Source: Chrysomallon squamiferum
Taxonomy: Eukaryota; Mollusca; Gastropoda; Neomphalida; Peltospiridae
Length of the DNA stretch: 62,000 nucleotides
Direction of reading: 5' to 3'
Assembly (NCBI GenBank): GCA_012295275.1
Contig: CM022676.1
Coordinates: 12,225,660 to 12,287,659 of the forward strand
In this document: positions 1 through 12,838 of the stretch, piece after piece
Layout of the letters: each line of letters starts with the position of its first letter
Numbering within the stretch: position 1 is the first letter of the stretch
The notes under the pieces: generated by a model
Told to the model about the DNA's origin: nothing
Databases searched by the model: none
Seen by the model: only the letters and a program-made list of their open reading frames with translations
Made by a program: the position numbers and the translations under genes

Positions 1-691
1 AAAAGTTTTAATCATGTTCATGGTTAAACTGATTTTCTGTAAGGTTGTTGCTCTGATGAAAACAAAACTAGTACGGAAATTATGGGAAACATGTGAACTT
101 TGTCATTTGTCACTAACTATTTTTCTAAATTCTGCCAAAAACAGTCACGTGAAGATCAAATCTGAAAATATTAGTTGCAGTGTTTTACTACGAATCGAAC
201 ACACATAGCAAAATTAGGAGAAACAAATGTGCGGAATGATATTTTTTACTAACCTTGACATCTCGCAAAGTTAACGTTCAAGACAAACAGCAACATACAA
301 AAGTTCAGCTTGAAAACCATTTTGCTGGTGTCTGGTTTTTGAATTATAATTAGCTTGTTTTATTAGCATACAGAAACATGGAATCTTACATTTTTCTGTT
401 ACTGTTGTGCACTGCTGAATAATGACGTCATATATTAACCTACGGAAAATCATTTTACTATTTAGTCTGATATATGGTGTAAATCACATGTAATTATTTT
501 AGGTTTTACGAATTATTCTTCTTATTTATTTATTTATTAAATAAATAGAGGCAAAGCATTTAGAAGTACAAATTCTGGTGGTGGAAGCAAATAGTTCCAT
601 AAGCGAAAAAATTGTGACAAAATAGTTCAATGACGATGATCCCAATGGACTTCCATAGTTCTATTTATTTTCTATTATTATTATTATAATT

Positions 692-727
<36 letters not shown>

Positions 728-964
728 GTTGGTGGTGGTGGTGGTGTTTTTGTTTGTTTGTTGTTTTTTTTCTCTTTTTTTTTTCTGATTTAAAAAAATA
801 ATAATAATAAATAATAACAATAATGACAATAAATACTGATAACGATAATAATAATAATAACACTGACACCATGACTATTAACCAACCACATAAGAATTCC
901 GTATTAATTATAACATAAAATGTAATACATAGATAGATATATAGATAAGAACAAAAGAAACATA

Positions 965-1002
<38 letters not shown>

Positions 1003-1028
1003 TACACACACAAACAGGCACACACACA

Positions 1029-1085
<57 letters not shown>

Positions 1086-1480
1086 CGACGGTAATGAGCA
1101 TATTTTTATATAGATTTTGCCAATAAAAGCAGCACCCTGCGATCATTGTTTATAGGACAAGATATGATGCATGGAAACATTTCCATAAAAAAATAAAAAA
1201 CAAAAAACAAAGAAAGAAAGAAAAAGAAAGTTAAGTATTCGAAAAGCTGCTGTTACATCCCTTTAAATCACTAATGTCAACTTCCTCGAACGAATAATAT
1301 TAGTATGTTTTTACATCTCGACTTCAAAATTAAGAAAAAAAAACCCACAAAATATTTATTATTATTTTTTTTTTATTAACACCCTTTGCTATTCATTGAA
1401 CATCAACTAATATTTAAGGACTGAATGGAAACACAAATTGATTGACGAGAACATTTTTTTTTTTTCTTTATTTTCAGGTT
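1..1480. other. Non-genic stretch upstream of gene A
   Basis: I see no supportable coding exon here. The stretch holds a TA run near 691-716, GTT/GGT runs near 718-750, AAT runs near 799-860 and a long CA array near 964-1081. An acceptor-like pyrimidine tract ending in CAG near 1478 marks the end of a presumed 5' UTR intron of gene A. Its first, non-coding exon is probably in this stretch but cannot be placed by eye. Confidence 0.6.
964..1081. repeat. CA dinucleotide microsatellite
   Basis: An almost pure CA run of about 118 bp with a few GATA and AGG interruptions. Open frames across it are repeats of Cys-Val and are not genes. Confidence 0.95.
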
Positions 1481-1499
1481 TATCGCCTCTACGGAAGTG

Positions 1500-1550
1500 A
1501 TGCACCTTTTCTTGTGTGCTATTCTCTTTACTGTTGCTTCAGGTGAGATT

Positions 1551-1637
<87 letters not shown>

Positions 1638-2719
1638 TTTTTTCTTTCAAAATAAGCTTTTAATTTTGTATAAAATAATGATTTGCAGTTTACTTTAATT
1701 ATAATTTTCATATCTTTATGATAGTTGCATTCGTTAAAAAGAACAAAACAAAAATATATTGTTATAAAATCTCCGAAGTGATGAATTGTCGCAGTTTAGT
1801 TTAACTACACGTTAACAGGCTGGTGATCTGAACAAATATAATCATCTTTTATTCTCCTGTAATCCAGTTAAAAGTTTTACATGTCAAACAGCGTCCGCCT
1901 GAAACACATATGAGGATCCCTCATCCGAAATTCCGAAATTCGAAACTTTTTCCCGAGCAGCAGAAATAACAATAACATCTTTTCTGAATATACAAATCGC
2001 ATTTTATTTTATTTTTTTATTACCAAAAATATTATTTTAAATATCCTGCAGACTATCTGGGTAAGATGTACATGAAAAATAAAGCAAATTCAAAATCAGA
2101 CGTAGATTCCTTTTATTCCAAAATCCGAAATATTCCGAATTCCGAAACACTTCCGGTCCCAAACATTTCGGATAAAGGATTCTCAGCCTGTATCATACTG
2201 AACATATTAAATAGGCTGTTCTTTTTTTTGGTTATTCATCTCTGTGTTTAACATCTCATAACATTTAAAATATCATATTTCATTTTATAAAATACTGATT
2301 TTGTAAATCTATCGATAGAAAACAATTCGGCGTTATTTAAATAAAAGAAAAACAGCTAAAACATTTTGGCGAATGTGATGACGTAGCAGCGAGCAGACGA
2401 TCCTCTAACTTACTGTACTTTCTAATTTAGAAACAAACTGTTATGTAAAGCTGAGAGTAAAGATTTACACAGTGTAGCAGCGAGCAGACGATCCTCTAAC
2501 TTACTGTACTTTCTAATTTAGAAACAAATTGTTATGTAAAGCTGAGAGTAAAGATTTACAGAGTGAAAATATTATTACATTTATTAAGAACAGTAACAAG
2601 AAGAACAAACAGAGATAAAAGACAACTATACTTCTATAATTCATTAATTTTCTTGGATATCTTTGCCAATGAAAAATTAAATATTATTAATAGTAGTAGT
2701 AATAGTAGTAGTAATAGTA

Positions 2720-2759
<40 letters not shown>

Positions 2760-3449
2760 GAACAATAACAACAACACTAACAACAACAACAATTGAAATA
2801 ATAATAATAATAAATAAAAATAAAACTCCTATGGTTAGCGGTTCGGCATTTTAACTGAATGTAATTTTCTAAATTATTTCAGCTGATTATATTTTAACAA
2901 AATCGCCAGACGCAGTTACTATTGGATCATCGTTAACGCTGACATGCAATACACGGAGAAAACAACCCGGAATAAAATGGACTCGGGGTGATTCTAGCTT
3001 CATTGTATCACAAGCAGTAGGTACAAGTTGTAATGGAAAAATGCCATCAGAATACGACTTCAGCTGTTCAGAAGGAATGATATTCAATTTAACAATACCC
3101 AATATCCCGTTCACTGAAAATGGAATAAAATGGAAATGTCAGGGTGAATTTGAACAGGTTGAAAGCAATACTATAATTGTTACCATCGGTAGGTTTCACT
3201 CAGAAAGTATAGGTTTATCCACACAGAGAAATTAAAAGTGATGCACTTTTCTTATTTGTTATTCTCGTTACTATTGCTTAAAGTGAGTTTATATATATAA
3301 TATTTATTTTCACCTTTCATTAAGAATCATTTTCATGTTGTTGTTTTTTGGGTGTTTTTTTGTTGTTGTTGTAATTGTTGTCTTTCCCAAGAAGAATAAC
3401 AACAAACAAAAAAGAAGAAAAAGGAAAAAAAGAAAAAAAAAGAAGAAGA

Positions 3450-3481
<32 letters not shown>

Positions 3482-5553
3482 GCGAGAAAAAAATAACACT
3501 ATGTTATATCATCCCTGTCAGATCCTCTAATTTACCTTTTCTTCTTTTATAATTTAAACTTTAAACAAATGATTATGAAAAATTGAAAAAACTCCTGAGG
3601 TTGATGATTCGGCAACTCAAGTAAATATAATTGTCTCTATTATTTCAGCTGATTATATCTTAACAAAATCGGCAGACACAGTTACGTTTGGATCATCGTT
3701 AACGCTGACATGCAATGCACACAGCAAAGTAGACGGAATAACTTGGACTCGGGGTCCTACTAGCTTTCGAGTATCACAAGCATTAGGTACAAGCTGTAAA
3801 GGAAATATGCCATCAGAATACGACTTTGTATGTTCAGAAGGAATTATATACAACTTGACAATGCGCAATATCAGGTTCAGGGAAAATGGAATAAATTGGA
3901 AATGTCAGGGTCTGTTTGGAGGAGCTGAGAGCAATACTGTAATTATAAAAGTTACTAGATTCGGTAGGTCTTACTCAAAATCAGTAGATATGCAGACACT
4001 TATATTTGTGTGCTAGAGAACGATATCCTCCTCATCTTTTTTACAGCAGTAATGTCCCATTGTTTGACAAAAGCGTCTGCATGTTTCTCCATCAACTTCG
4101 TGTTTTGTCCTGTGTTAGATAATTCCTCTGCAATACAAGTACCTATCCTATCCTTTGGCTGTAGTTACACTATGTTTTTTCTTTTCATATCGTTCCCAGC
4201 TGAAGATGGGTAACGGTCTTCAGTTGACTTCTGTCATCTAACCTGTCCAGTCACATTTGTAATCTTTTTACTGACATGTTTCTTTTTCGCTCTATCTAGA
4301 TGATCTATAGAATATTTCCCTTCCTCTTTGTTTGTGCAGTTGACTGTTTTTTTCTCGCTTGCTTAGTTAGCGCCAAAGTTACCAGCAGTGAGTCACTGAT
4401 ACTCACAGAAGTTCTCAACCTCTCTCGAAGCACGTTATACGTTTTCCTAGTACATTTTGCCGTACGACAAAAAATGTTGTTGACATATCAATATACAACA
4501 CTTTGAAGGTCATTTTTCTCTTTGATTTTCATTTCCCCCTACATCTTTCTGTATATCAGCACCAGTGACCGACATAGTTTTCTGGTATCGCCAGTCTCTG
4601 GTTTTGTAGGTAACATTTAAAAATATGCACTCGAGCGCTGCTGTAAATTGATTAGCTCATACTAGTGTCGGTCATACCAATCTGTTCAGTATTCATGGAG
4701 CGAGGATAGTGTATCTTTAGTTTGCACTGACACGAAAATCTGTTCACAGTTAATTTACAGTCAGCTATTGTACTTTTGCATTTCTTTAGATGGCTTATAA
4801 CATGGACGTGGCTATCATCTCAATCAAGCGTGCTCTCTAGGCTGATTTTCTTCATTATTTCTATTTTCTGCCTGGTTTATGGCAAACACGTACCCAAACG
4901 CCGTGTGTTCCATTCTACAGGAATTCTTCAATGAAGATGGAGCACATTCATTATAGTATTTTACTTGTATATAAATGAATTAGGTATTAAAATGTTGAAT
5001 ACAATTTATCATATTTAACTCATTTTTCTATTTGCAATATTATTATCGAATAAAAGAAGCAGTTAAAGATATTGTAGAACTGTTTTCAAGAATAAAATTT
5101 TATGATTACGATTATTATTTTACATATTTCAGTTCCTGCTAATGGCGGTAGCACACTACAACCTTCAGCTGTGTTTTGTCTTCTAATCATGTAAGAAATA
5201 TTTTCATTGTCGTCTTTTTATCTAATCTTTTATTTATTGTTGAATTTAGTGTTCGTTTTAACTCGTTTGTACCTGTCTGTTTTACTATTATTGTTGTTAT
5301 TTAATCTTTCTGTCTGTCTTTCTTTCTGTGTGTTTATTTAGTCATGTTTTATATGCTGAAGTTAGTATTATTTGTCGTGTATGAAGAAAATAAATATTTA
5401 ATTTTCTGCCTCTCTTTCTTAAATTTTGAATATATTTACTGTCCTGTGTTTCTACACTTATCTTTCTTTCAGAGTTTCAGTTCGTTCTCTTTTATTTTTA
5501 TTTTATCTTTCTTCAGGTTTATCACCACTTCAGTTGTGAACGTTTTGAAGTAG
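1500..5553 (+). CDS. Gene A: two-domain Ig-like surface protein, type I
   Basis: Five coding exons by my reading: 1500-1542, 2883-3188, 3649-3963, 5133-5190, 5517-5553. The total of 759 nt is in frame and gives 252 residues. Exon 1 encodes a signal peptide beginning MHLFLCAILFTVAS. Exons 2 and 3 (306 and 315 bp, both phase 1-1) each encode an Ig-like domain with four cysteines, in the contexts LTC, TSC, CSEG and WKC. A Trp lies about 12 residues after the first Cys, and ENG..WKC stands where the usual DxGxYxC would be. Exon 4 is a Gly/Ser linker (ANGGSTLQPS), and exons 4-5 end in a hydrophobic stretch, AVFCLLIM then FITTSVVNVLK, with no cytoplasmic tail. That suggests a GPI-anchor signal. A pyrimidine tract and CAG just before the start codon imply an upstream non-coding exon. 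No ligand can be inferred. Genes E and F are close paralogues. Exon boundaries are confident; the joining of exons is inferred. Confidence 0.75.
1546..1640. repeat. TTTA then TTA microsatellite in intron 1 of gene A
   Basis: TTTA units followed by about 25 TTA units. The run starts a few bases after the donor of the signal-peptide exon at 1542. Confidence 0.9.
2383..2564. repeat. Two-copy 91-bp tandem duplication
   Basis: The segment starting GTAGCAGCGAGCAGACG at 2383 is repeated from 2474 with only a few differences. It lies in intron 1 of gene A and carries no coding exon. Confidence 0.9.
2690..2815. repeat. AGT/AAT/AAC microsatellite before Ig exon A1
   Basis: Imperfect AGT, AAT, AAC and AAT/AAAT runs end about 68 bp before the exon at 2883. 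The same placement recurs at other type I Ig exons in genes E and F. Confidence 0.9.
3241..3282 (+). pseudogene. Decayed second signal-peptide exon within gene A
   Basis: ATGCACTTTTCTT... aligns with the signal-peptide exons at 1500 and 8479 and is followed by the same GTGAGTTT donor. It is one base short (42 instead of 43 nt), so splicing to the next Ig exon would shift the frame. It sits between Ig exons A1 and A2, which shows the locus grew by duplicating a signal exon plus Ig exon unit. The equivalent exons in genes E (9739) and F (20737) are still open. Confidence 0.7.
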
Positions 5554-5918
5554 ATCTACATACTCCTCGCAGATAGAAAAACACCGAGAAGCATCAAACA
5601 CAGAAAACAAACTAAATTTTACTGTTCTTTCTTCTTTGTGTTTGTGTTCGTTATTATTGTTATCATCAACATCATCATCATTATTGTTATTATTATTATT
5701 GTTAAAAATATTATTATTTTCATTAGTATTATGATTATAACCATCTCATTTATTTATTTATTTATTTATCACTTCTATCTTTTTAATGTTGTTTTTCTTT
5801 TTTCTTTTGTTTAACAAATTTGAAAAACTAAAAAGCCATTATACTTGAATCGACTATAAATTAAATATATTCTTTCTTTCTTTCTTATTTTCTTTTTTTT
5901 TTTTTTTCTCCTATTTAG

Positions 5919-6475
5919 TGCATGGGAAGAAATAGCACTAAAATTGTTCTGTTTCAGATCATTTAAAATATGACTGAACTGTTAAAATATTAAAACAAAA
6001 AATTCTCAGTTGCTCCACTAAAACATCTCTTGCTGATTTCAGTCTGGTCAACTGTCTTCATGACATCACACAAGAGCAGTCCACTCAGTCTGAAATAGGT
6101 TAACATTGCGATTGCGTGTAATTTTTGTCTTGACCATTCATTCATTCATTCATTCATATTCAATTTTTGATAAAACAGTTTCTTTTCCATATATATAGTT
6201 TCATTCTGCTGGACTCTCCTTAATTGTCTGTAAGAAGGAGGAAAATCTGTTAGGAATCCTTTCTTATGAATTTCATCCTGAACTGAACGGAGACAAACTG
6301 TTGCTCCTAACTGCTATTCACAGAGCCCTCGAAACAGTTTGTTAGACATCCGGGTTATAGTGTTAAAACAAAAACGAAATTATTTATAATCGTTATTACA
6401 AAGTAAGAGTACTTAGCCACGTTCAGATTCTAGTGTAACATGGCAATTCATGATAACAATGTTTACATAAATCAT
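5919..6475. repeat. Direct repeat, copy 1 (3' flank of gene A)
   Basis: About 550 bp beginning near TGCATGGGAAGAAATAGC is nearly the same as 13230-13795 downstream of gene E. It marks genes A and E with their 3' flanks as a direct segmental duplication. The remainder of 5554-6600 is non-genic, with ATT runs near 5650-5770 and an AAT microsatellite at 6516-6570. Confidence 0.85.
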
Positions 6476-6514
6476 CTTACAACGGTTATCCCTTAAACTA
6501 AAGATGTACAAGAA

Positions 6515-6573
<59 letters not shown>

Positions 6574-6605
6574 TAAATAAAAATAAGAAAAGTAGATTCA
6601 CTTAC

Positions 6606-7396
6606 GACTAGTTTTCACGGTAAGTGTATTACTTTTATCATTACTTAATTTTGTTTTACACACGTAGTCGACGTCCCCGTATTCACTGTAATTATTAACA
6701 GTAAGATAGTAGCTTCTAACGTCGGCGTCTCTGCTGTTGGTCCCGTCACCGTAGGCAGCGTTGAAATTTGATGACATGTGCTTAGATACGACGCATTGTC
6801 TTGAAGCTGCATAAATAAACTGAGTCAATAGTCGCCCATGTAAAGACCTATCTTGTCCTTAAAGTTAGCCGAGCCGTTGACCGTACAGGTGAAAACAAAT
6901 ATCCTGTGACGTAACAGGTTAACTGCTGTTAAATAATTTAGACTGTGTGTTTAAATTTAATTTAACAAATGAACACAATATGATCTTTAAAGAAAGTCGG
7001 TCAATAACAATCAAAATTATGTAACAACAACATTACATAATCACATCAACATATACAGTCATATTAGTTGATGTAATTTGGGTTGATTTTTAGATTAGAG
7101 TATTTACATTCTTTAGTATGTATCTATATACATTATAATCTTATAAAATAACAGCACCTAAATGGCCTAACAAAAAGAAAACGAAGAAAAATTAATAAAG
7201 ACGTATATTATAATGATAAACAAAGGAGAGTAAAACAATTATGGAATCAACAAGAGATACAATGGTAAGCCATTTGAAACTATAGTGACGACACTGAAAA
7301 AGATAAATTTACTGACTAAACAAATATCGCTGAAAAAAAAAAAAAAAAGGGAAGCAGATTTAACAGTAGAATATCCTTCCCAAACAGCGAATCCAT
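6606..7396 (-). pseudogene. Gene D': decayed type II Ig gene
   Basis: This is the mirror copy of the first two exons of gene D. The signal exon relic (ATG at 7396, running to about 7319) starts MDSLFGKDILLL like gene D, then runs into an expanded poly-T tract and has lost a base at its donor. The Ig exon relic (about 6930 down to 6606) matches the gene D exon 23587-23937. It has lost about 30 nt near its start, carries CGA to TGA in the GDYR segment, and has a one-base deletion just after. The acceptor side also differs. No copy of the second Ig exon or tail exons is seen to the left. The 3' half (NFNAA...DVDYVCKTKL) is still nearly unchanged, so the decay is recent. Confidence 0.8.
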
Positions 7397-7471
7397 ACGA
7401 AAGAAAAACTGAAAATTAATGAATTTATTTTAGCAATTCTTTGTAGCGAAAAAAAGAGAAATGAGAAAATT

Positions 7472-7514
<43 letters not shown>

Positions 7515-8460
7515 TGATGATGATAATAATAATAACAATAATGATAATAATAATAATAACAAATAAAAAAAATAAAAATCAAATAACCAATTTCGAATAA
7601 TAATTTATTTGTTTTTGATTTTCTTACATTATTAATGGAAAACTGTTAATGTCGAGCGTGACTTTAGAGTTATGTCCACTGAATTATTTTTAATTATCAT
7701 TTTTGGATTTGTTGTGAACACACTGTACAAAATTTTGCATTGTGTAACAAATAAATAAAAAAAAAAATAAATAAATAATACCAGAACAAAATTATCAATT
7801 TGAGGCTGATGTAATTGATGACGTCACGAAATCTCTGTACCTAGTCGACAGATTTATGAAATACATTAATTTTGAAAACCATTAATTCTGTTGGACACAG
7901 CCATCCTTCTCATCGCTTTCTTTAATCAGATTCCATTGTTTTCATAACTGGATATACGTCAGTGATGTTTGCTAATTAATTAATAAATTAATTAATTTAT
8001 TTCATTTATTTATTTATTTATTTATTTAGTTCATTTATTTTATTGTTGTATTTGTATAGATTTATTTTATTCTATTTTATTATTATTTATTATCATTTCA
8101 GAAATAATATTAATGGATTTTATTTATTTATTTTATTTTATTTTATTTTATTTTATTTATTTATTTATTTATTTATTTTGTCTCTTACAGTTATGGATTT
8201 TTATGATTTTAGGAGTTCACTATATATTTATATGAATAAATATTGCATTCACTTTTTGCATTCAATTTATCTGAACACTAAAAGTATCTTCTTTTATTAA
8301 CTGTCCTTTTTTTATATAACAGCATTTACTACTTTTTTCATTTCTACTTGATACGTTTCAGGAAATCAGCAAATATTTAAGGACTGAATGAAAGTACAAA
8401 TTGATTGACAAAAACATTTTGGTTTGAATATGAGAAGTCTGTTTCTTGTGTTTTCTTTCC
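6960..8460. other. Head-to-head intergenic region between D' and E
   Basis: Apart from the D' signal exon relic, this stretch holds no gene. It has an AAT/GAT microsatellite at 7472-7560, TTTA-rich runs at 7976-8180, and a segment near 7860-7970 that matches in reverse at 22690-22800. The reverse match identifies it as one arm of the large inverted repeat. It presumably held the shared promoter region of the divergent pair D'/E. Confidence 0.6.
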
Positions 8461-8478
8461 TTTTAGGTTTACTACACC

Positions 8479-9256
8479 ATGGAATCAAAAGTGATGCAGC
8501 TTTTCTTGTATGTTAGTCTCTTCACTGTTGCTTCAAGTGAGTTTATTTAAAATGTTTTATTTCAAAATTACTTTTTAATTTTGTATACATTCATTTCTAA
8601 GTTATAATTTTTTTTAATGTTTTTGTGGTTCTTGTAATTTTAAGAAAAAATATAAATAAAAAACAATAAATAAATAAATTAATAAATTACTATAGAAATA
8701 AATAAAAGAAAACAAAATTAAAATTAAAATTAAATTGAATAAAACGAAAGAAAAAGGAAAATTTCTAAAGTAATAAAATGTAAAAATTTGATTTAAATAC
8801 ACATTAGGTACTGATGATCAAAACATATATAGACATCTTTTATTCACCTGTAATTCAGTTAAAAGTTTTTCATTGTAAATCAACGCCACCCTTGAACACA
8901 TTTAATCAATTGTTTTTTGTTTAGTGTACAGTTATTAAACTATTATAAATGTCACATTACATTTTAAGAAATACTGAACATGCAAATAAATACTGATGAA
9001 GACAAACTGGTGCATCAATTAAATAAAAACATAAAAAACAATTAAAAAGAAAGGTGGAGACATAGAAGCGAACGCATAAAAGTTTACAATCCTCTAATGT
9101 AGAATATTTTTAATTCAAAATTTACACAAATGAAAATACAAAGATAATAGAGAGTAATGATATCCAAAGTGAAAATATTATTAAACTTATTAAGAAAGGT
9201 AACAACAAGAACAAGACTGTAATCTTGTTCGATATATTTGCTGGCACAAAATTTAA

Positions 9257-9346
<90 letters not shown>

Positions 9347-10595
9347 ATTCCTAAGGTTAGTATTGGCGTTTTAAGTGAATGAATTATCTGAATTATTTCA
9401 GCTGATTATCTCTTAACAAAATCGAGAGACAGAGTTATTGTTGGATCATCGGTAACGCTTACATGTAATACACACAACAAAGTACCCGGAATATCTTGGT
9501 CTCGTAATCGTTCTAATATCCTTTTAAAACAAGGATCAGGTACAACTTGTACTGGAGATCTGCCACCACAGTACCACTACACATGTTCAGAAGGAATTAT
9601 ATTCAATTTAACAATACCCTTTATTAAGTCCGATGAAAATGGGAAAAAATGGAAATGTCAAAGTGAATCTGGAGGAGATGAGAGCAATACTATAATTATT
9701 ACCATCGGTAGGTCTTACTCAGAAGGTTTATCTACATTATGGAATTAAATATAGTAATGCATCTTTTGTTATGTATCATTCTCTTCAGTATTGTTTCAAG
9801 TTAATTTACATAAAAAATGTTTTATTTCAAAACATTATTTTAATTTAGTATATTATATTTATTTTCAATTTTTATTAAGAATAATTTTATATGTTTTCTT
9901 GATTCTGATATTTCCTATAAGAAAGAGAGAAAGAGAAAAAAAAAAAAAAAAAGAAGAAAAGAAGAAAAAAAGGAAGGATATTGCATAAAACATGTAAAGT
10001 GATAAAATGTCGAACTTTAGTTTAAATACACATGACAAGGCAGGTGATTGGTACAAATACAGTCATATTTCATTCGCCTGTAATTCAGTTAAAAGCTTTG
10101 CACGTAAAACAACGGCAGCCTTGAATACGTGTTATATTGAAACTATTCAATAAGTTGTTCTTTGTTCAGTGAAAAGTGCTGCTCAGGAAACTTGCTTTTC
10201 ATCTTATTCTTCTCCCGAAATTTCATGTAGCATAAACCATTATAAATGTCATATTACATTTTATAAAATATTGATTTTAAATCGGCAATATTTAAATAAA
10301 AGAAAATTAATTAAAACAATTAAAACAGTTTGTTAAATATGACAACGTAGAAGTGGGCACATAGTGACACAATTCTCTAACAATATTTTTAAAGTAAAAT
10401 TTAAACAAATAATTACGTAAAGTTGAGATTTACGTAAAGTAAAGAGTGAATTTATTATTACACTTATTAAGAACAATAACAACAAGAACAAAGGGTAAGA
10501 AAAAAGACAAATATAATTTGATAATTCATTAATTTTCTTGATATATTTGAAATACAAAAGGTAGGAAAATAAAAAGAAAAAAGAAGGAAATGGTA

Positions 10596-10630
<35 letters not shown>

Positions 10631-11929
10631 TGATGATGATGATGATGATGATATTAGTAATAATAGTAATAATAATGACAAAATTTATAATTTTGGTGAT
10701 TTGGCATTACAAATAAATGTAATTCTCTGAATTATTTCAGCTGATTATCTCTTAACAAAATCGAGAGACACGGTTATTGTTGGATCATCGTTAACGCTTG
10801 TATGTAATACACGCAAAAAAACATCGGGAATAGTCTGGACTCGTGATCATTCTAATATCCTTTTATCACTAGGATCAGGTACAAGTTGTGTCGGAGATCT
10901 GCTACCAAAATACGACTACAAATGTTCAGACGGAATTACATACACGTTAACAATACACTCTATTCCATTCAGGGAAAATGGAATAAAATGGAAATGTCAG
11001 GATCGGTTTGGAGAAGTCGAGAGTAATACGATAACTGTAAATGTTGCTGGATTCGGTAGGTCTTACTCAAAATCAATAGATATACAGACACTTATATTTG
11101 TGTGCTAGAGAACGATATCCTCCTCATCTTTTTTACACCAGTAATGTCCCATTGTTTGACGAAAGCGTCCGCATGTTTCTCCATCATCTTCGTGTTTTGT
11201 CCTGTGTTAGATAATTCCTCTGCAATACAAATACCTATCCTATCCTTTGGCTGTAGTTTCTCTTCATATCATTTCAATATGAAGATGCATAAAGGTCCCC
11301 AGTTGAGTTCTGTAATCTAACCTGTTCAGTCACATTTGATCTTTGTTTTCTAGTTTACTGACATGTTTCGTTTTCGCTGTCTCCAGGTGATCTTTAGCAT
11401 ATTCCTTTCCGACTTTGTTTGTGTTCTTGCTTGTTTAGTTACCACTATCACTGATATACAAACGAGGTGTAAACTTCTCTGCTAAACAAAATGTTGTTGA
11501 CATGTATTGGTATGTCACTTTCTAGAGACTATTTTCTCTTTTATTTTCATTTCCCCCTGCATGTTTTGGTATATTTGTAAAAAAAGACTGTAACGTAGGC
11601 GAAACGAAAATGACCGATATAGTTTCAGGAATCCTGAAGCCTCTGGTTTCTGAGGTATGGTTTAAAAATATGCAGTCGATGCTGATGTAAACAGGTTAGA
11701 TGATATTGTGTCTCCTTTTCCCGTGGGCCTCTTTTTATTTTGATTTTATTGGATATATTTGGTGTAGAGATTTTCTGTTTACAATGGATCGTATATGTTT
11801 TCGAACAAAAGAAGCAGCTAAACATATCGTAAAACTGTTTGCAAAAATGAAACTTAAAAGAATATTTATGAGAGTGATTATTATTATTATTATTACTATT
11901 ACTATTATTATTATTATTATTATTATTAT

Positions 11930-11961
<32 letters not shown>

Positions 11962-12838
11962 TTTGTGTTATTATTATATCACTGCTAACATATTCACTAT
12001 TTCGATTCATTAAAAGATTGTTAGACATTGATTTTTGTTCGTATAAAAAAAGAATTAGGTAATAAAATTGTGAATACCATTTATCGCATTTAACTATTTT
12101 CAGTGACTGCCATTTTTCTCTTTCCAATGGCTGGTATTTATTTATTTATTTATTTTCATTTTTTTTTTTTTTTTCAATAAAAGAAACAGCTAATCATACC
12201 GTAGAACTGTCTACAAGAATTAAAGACAAAAGTAAATTTCATTGTTATTATCATTATCATTATCATCATCATCATTAACATCATCATCATTATTTGAATA
12301 CTAGCTTTCAGTGGAAAGAAACATATGGTATTTACATACGATTAATTAAAAGAGTGTTAGAATTTTCACGATTTTCCATTTTTCAGAAGCTGCAAGAAGC
12401 GGTAGCACATCAGAGTCTTCAGCTGTGTTTTGTCTTATAACCATGTAAGAAACATTTTAATTGTCGTCTTTTTATGGATTCTTTTATTTATTGTTGAGTT
12501 TAATGTTCGCTTTAACTCATATGTATCTGTCTGTTTTACTATTATTATTGCTTAATCTTTCTGTCTGTTTTATTATTATTATTGTTTAATCTTTCTGTCT
12601 GTCTTTCTTTCTGTGTGTTTATTTAGTCATGTTTTATATGCTGAAGTTAATATTATTTGTCGTGTATGAAGAAAACAAACATTTAATTTTCTGCCTCTTT
12701 TTCTCGAATTTTGAATGTATTTACTGTCCTGTGTTTCTACACTTATCTTTCTTTCAGAGTTTCAGTTCGTTCTCTTTTATTTATATTTTATCTTTCTTCA
12801 GGTTTATCACCACTTCAGTTATGAACGTTTTGAAGTAG
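8479..12838 (+). CDS. Gene E: two-domain Ig-like surface protein, type I
   Basis: Coding exons: 8479-8536, 9402-9707, 10741-11055, 12387-12444, 12802-12838. The total of 774 nt is in frame, 257 residues. The signal peptide begins MESKVMQLFLYVSLFTVASS; I chose the first ATG, since gene F also starts at this position. The Ig exons (306 and 315 bp, phase 1-1) open with DYLLTKSRD and carry the four-Cys pattern and the ENG..WKC ending. The linker AARSGSTSESS precedes the hydrophobic tail AVFCLITM-FITTSVMNVLK, consistent with a GPI anchor and an SGS-like attachment site. Donors and acceptors are canonical, GTAGGT after both Ig exons. Gene F on the opposite strand encodes a protein of exactly the same length. 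E and F are tail-to-tail, and part of the last large intron is essentially identical in both. Function unknown; a recognition or immune role is an inference from the domain type and clustering. Confidence 0.78.
9258..9348. repeat. AAT then AAAT microsatellite before Ig exon E1
   Basis: About 15 AAT units followed by AAAT units, ending about 54 bp before the exon at 9402. Confidence 0.9.
9739..9799 (+). CDS. Internal second signal-peptide exon of gene E
   Basis: An open exon starting at ATG 9739 encodes MELNIVMHLLLCIILFSIVS and ends in phase 1 at 9799, before GTTAAT. The phase fits directly onto Ig exon E2 at 10741. It could give a shorter one-Ig isoform from an internal promoter. The donor GTTAAT is weaker than the GTGAGT of the first signal exon, so it may be little used or silent. 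Confidence 0.5.
10597..10676. repeat. AAT/GAT microsatellite before Ig exon E2
   Basis: AAT units followed by GAT units and mixed AGT/AAT, ending about 65 bp before the exon at 10741. Confidence 0.9.
11590..12838. repeat. Inverted repeat, inner left arm (gene E intron and tail)
   Basis: This segment matches 16366-17610 in reverse complement. Inside it, 11735-12127 and 17043-17435 encode the same 130-residue open frame, including an identical ATT/AGT microsatellite tract at about 11878-11960. Identity across a fast-changing repeat means very recent duplication, gene conversion or an assembly duplication. Confidence 0.9.

Noticed and set aside
684-1146. Cys-Val-rich frames at 684-1146 and similar frames at 32522-32884, 36473-36744, 41086-41322 and 44386-44589
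   Set aside because: Translations of CA/GT microsatellites with no other support.
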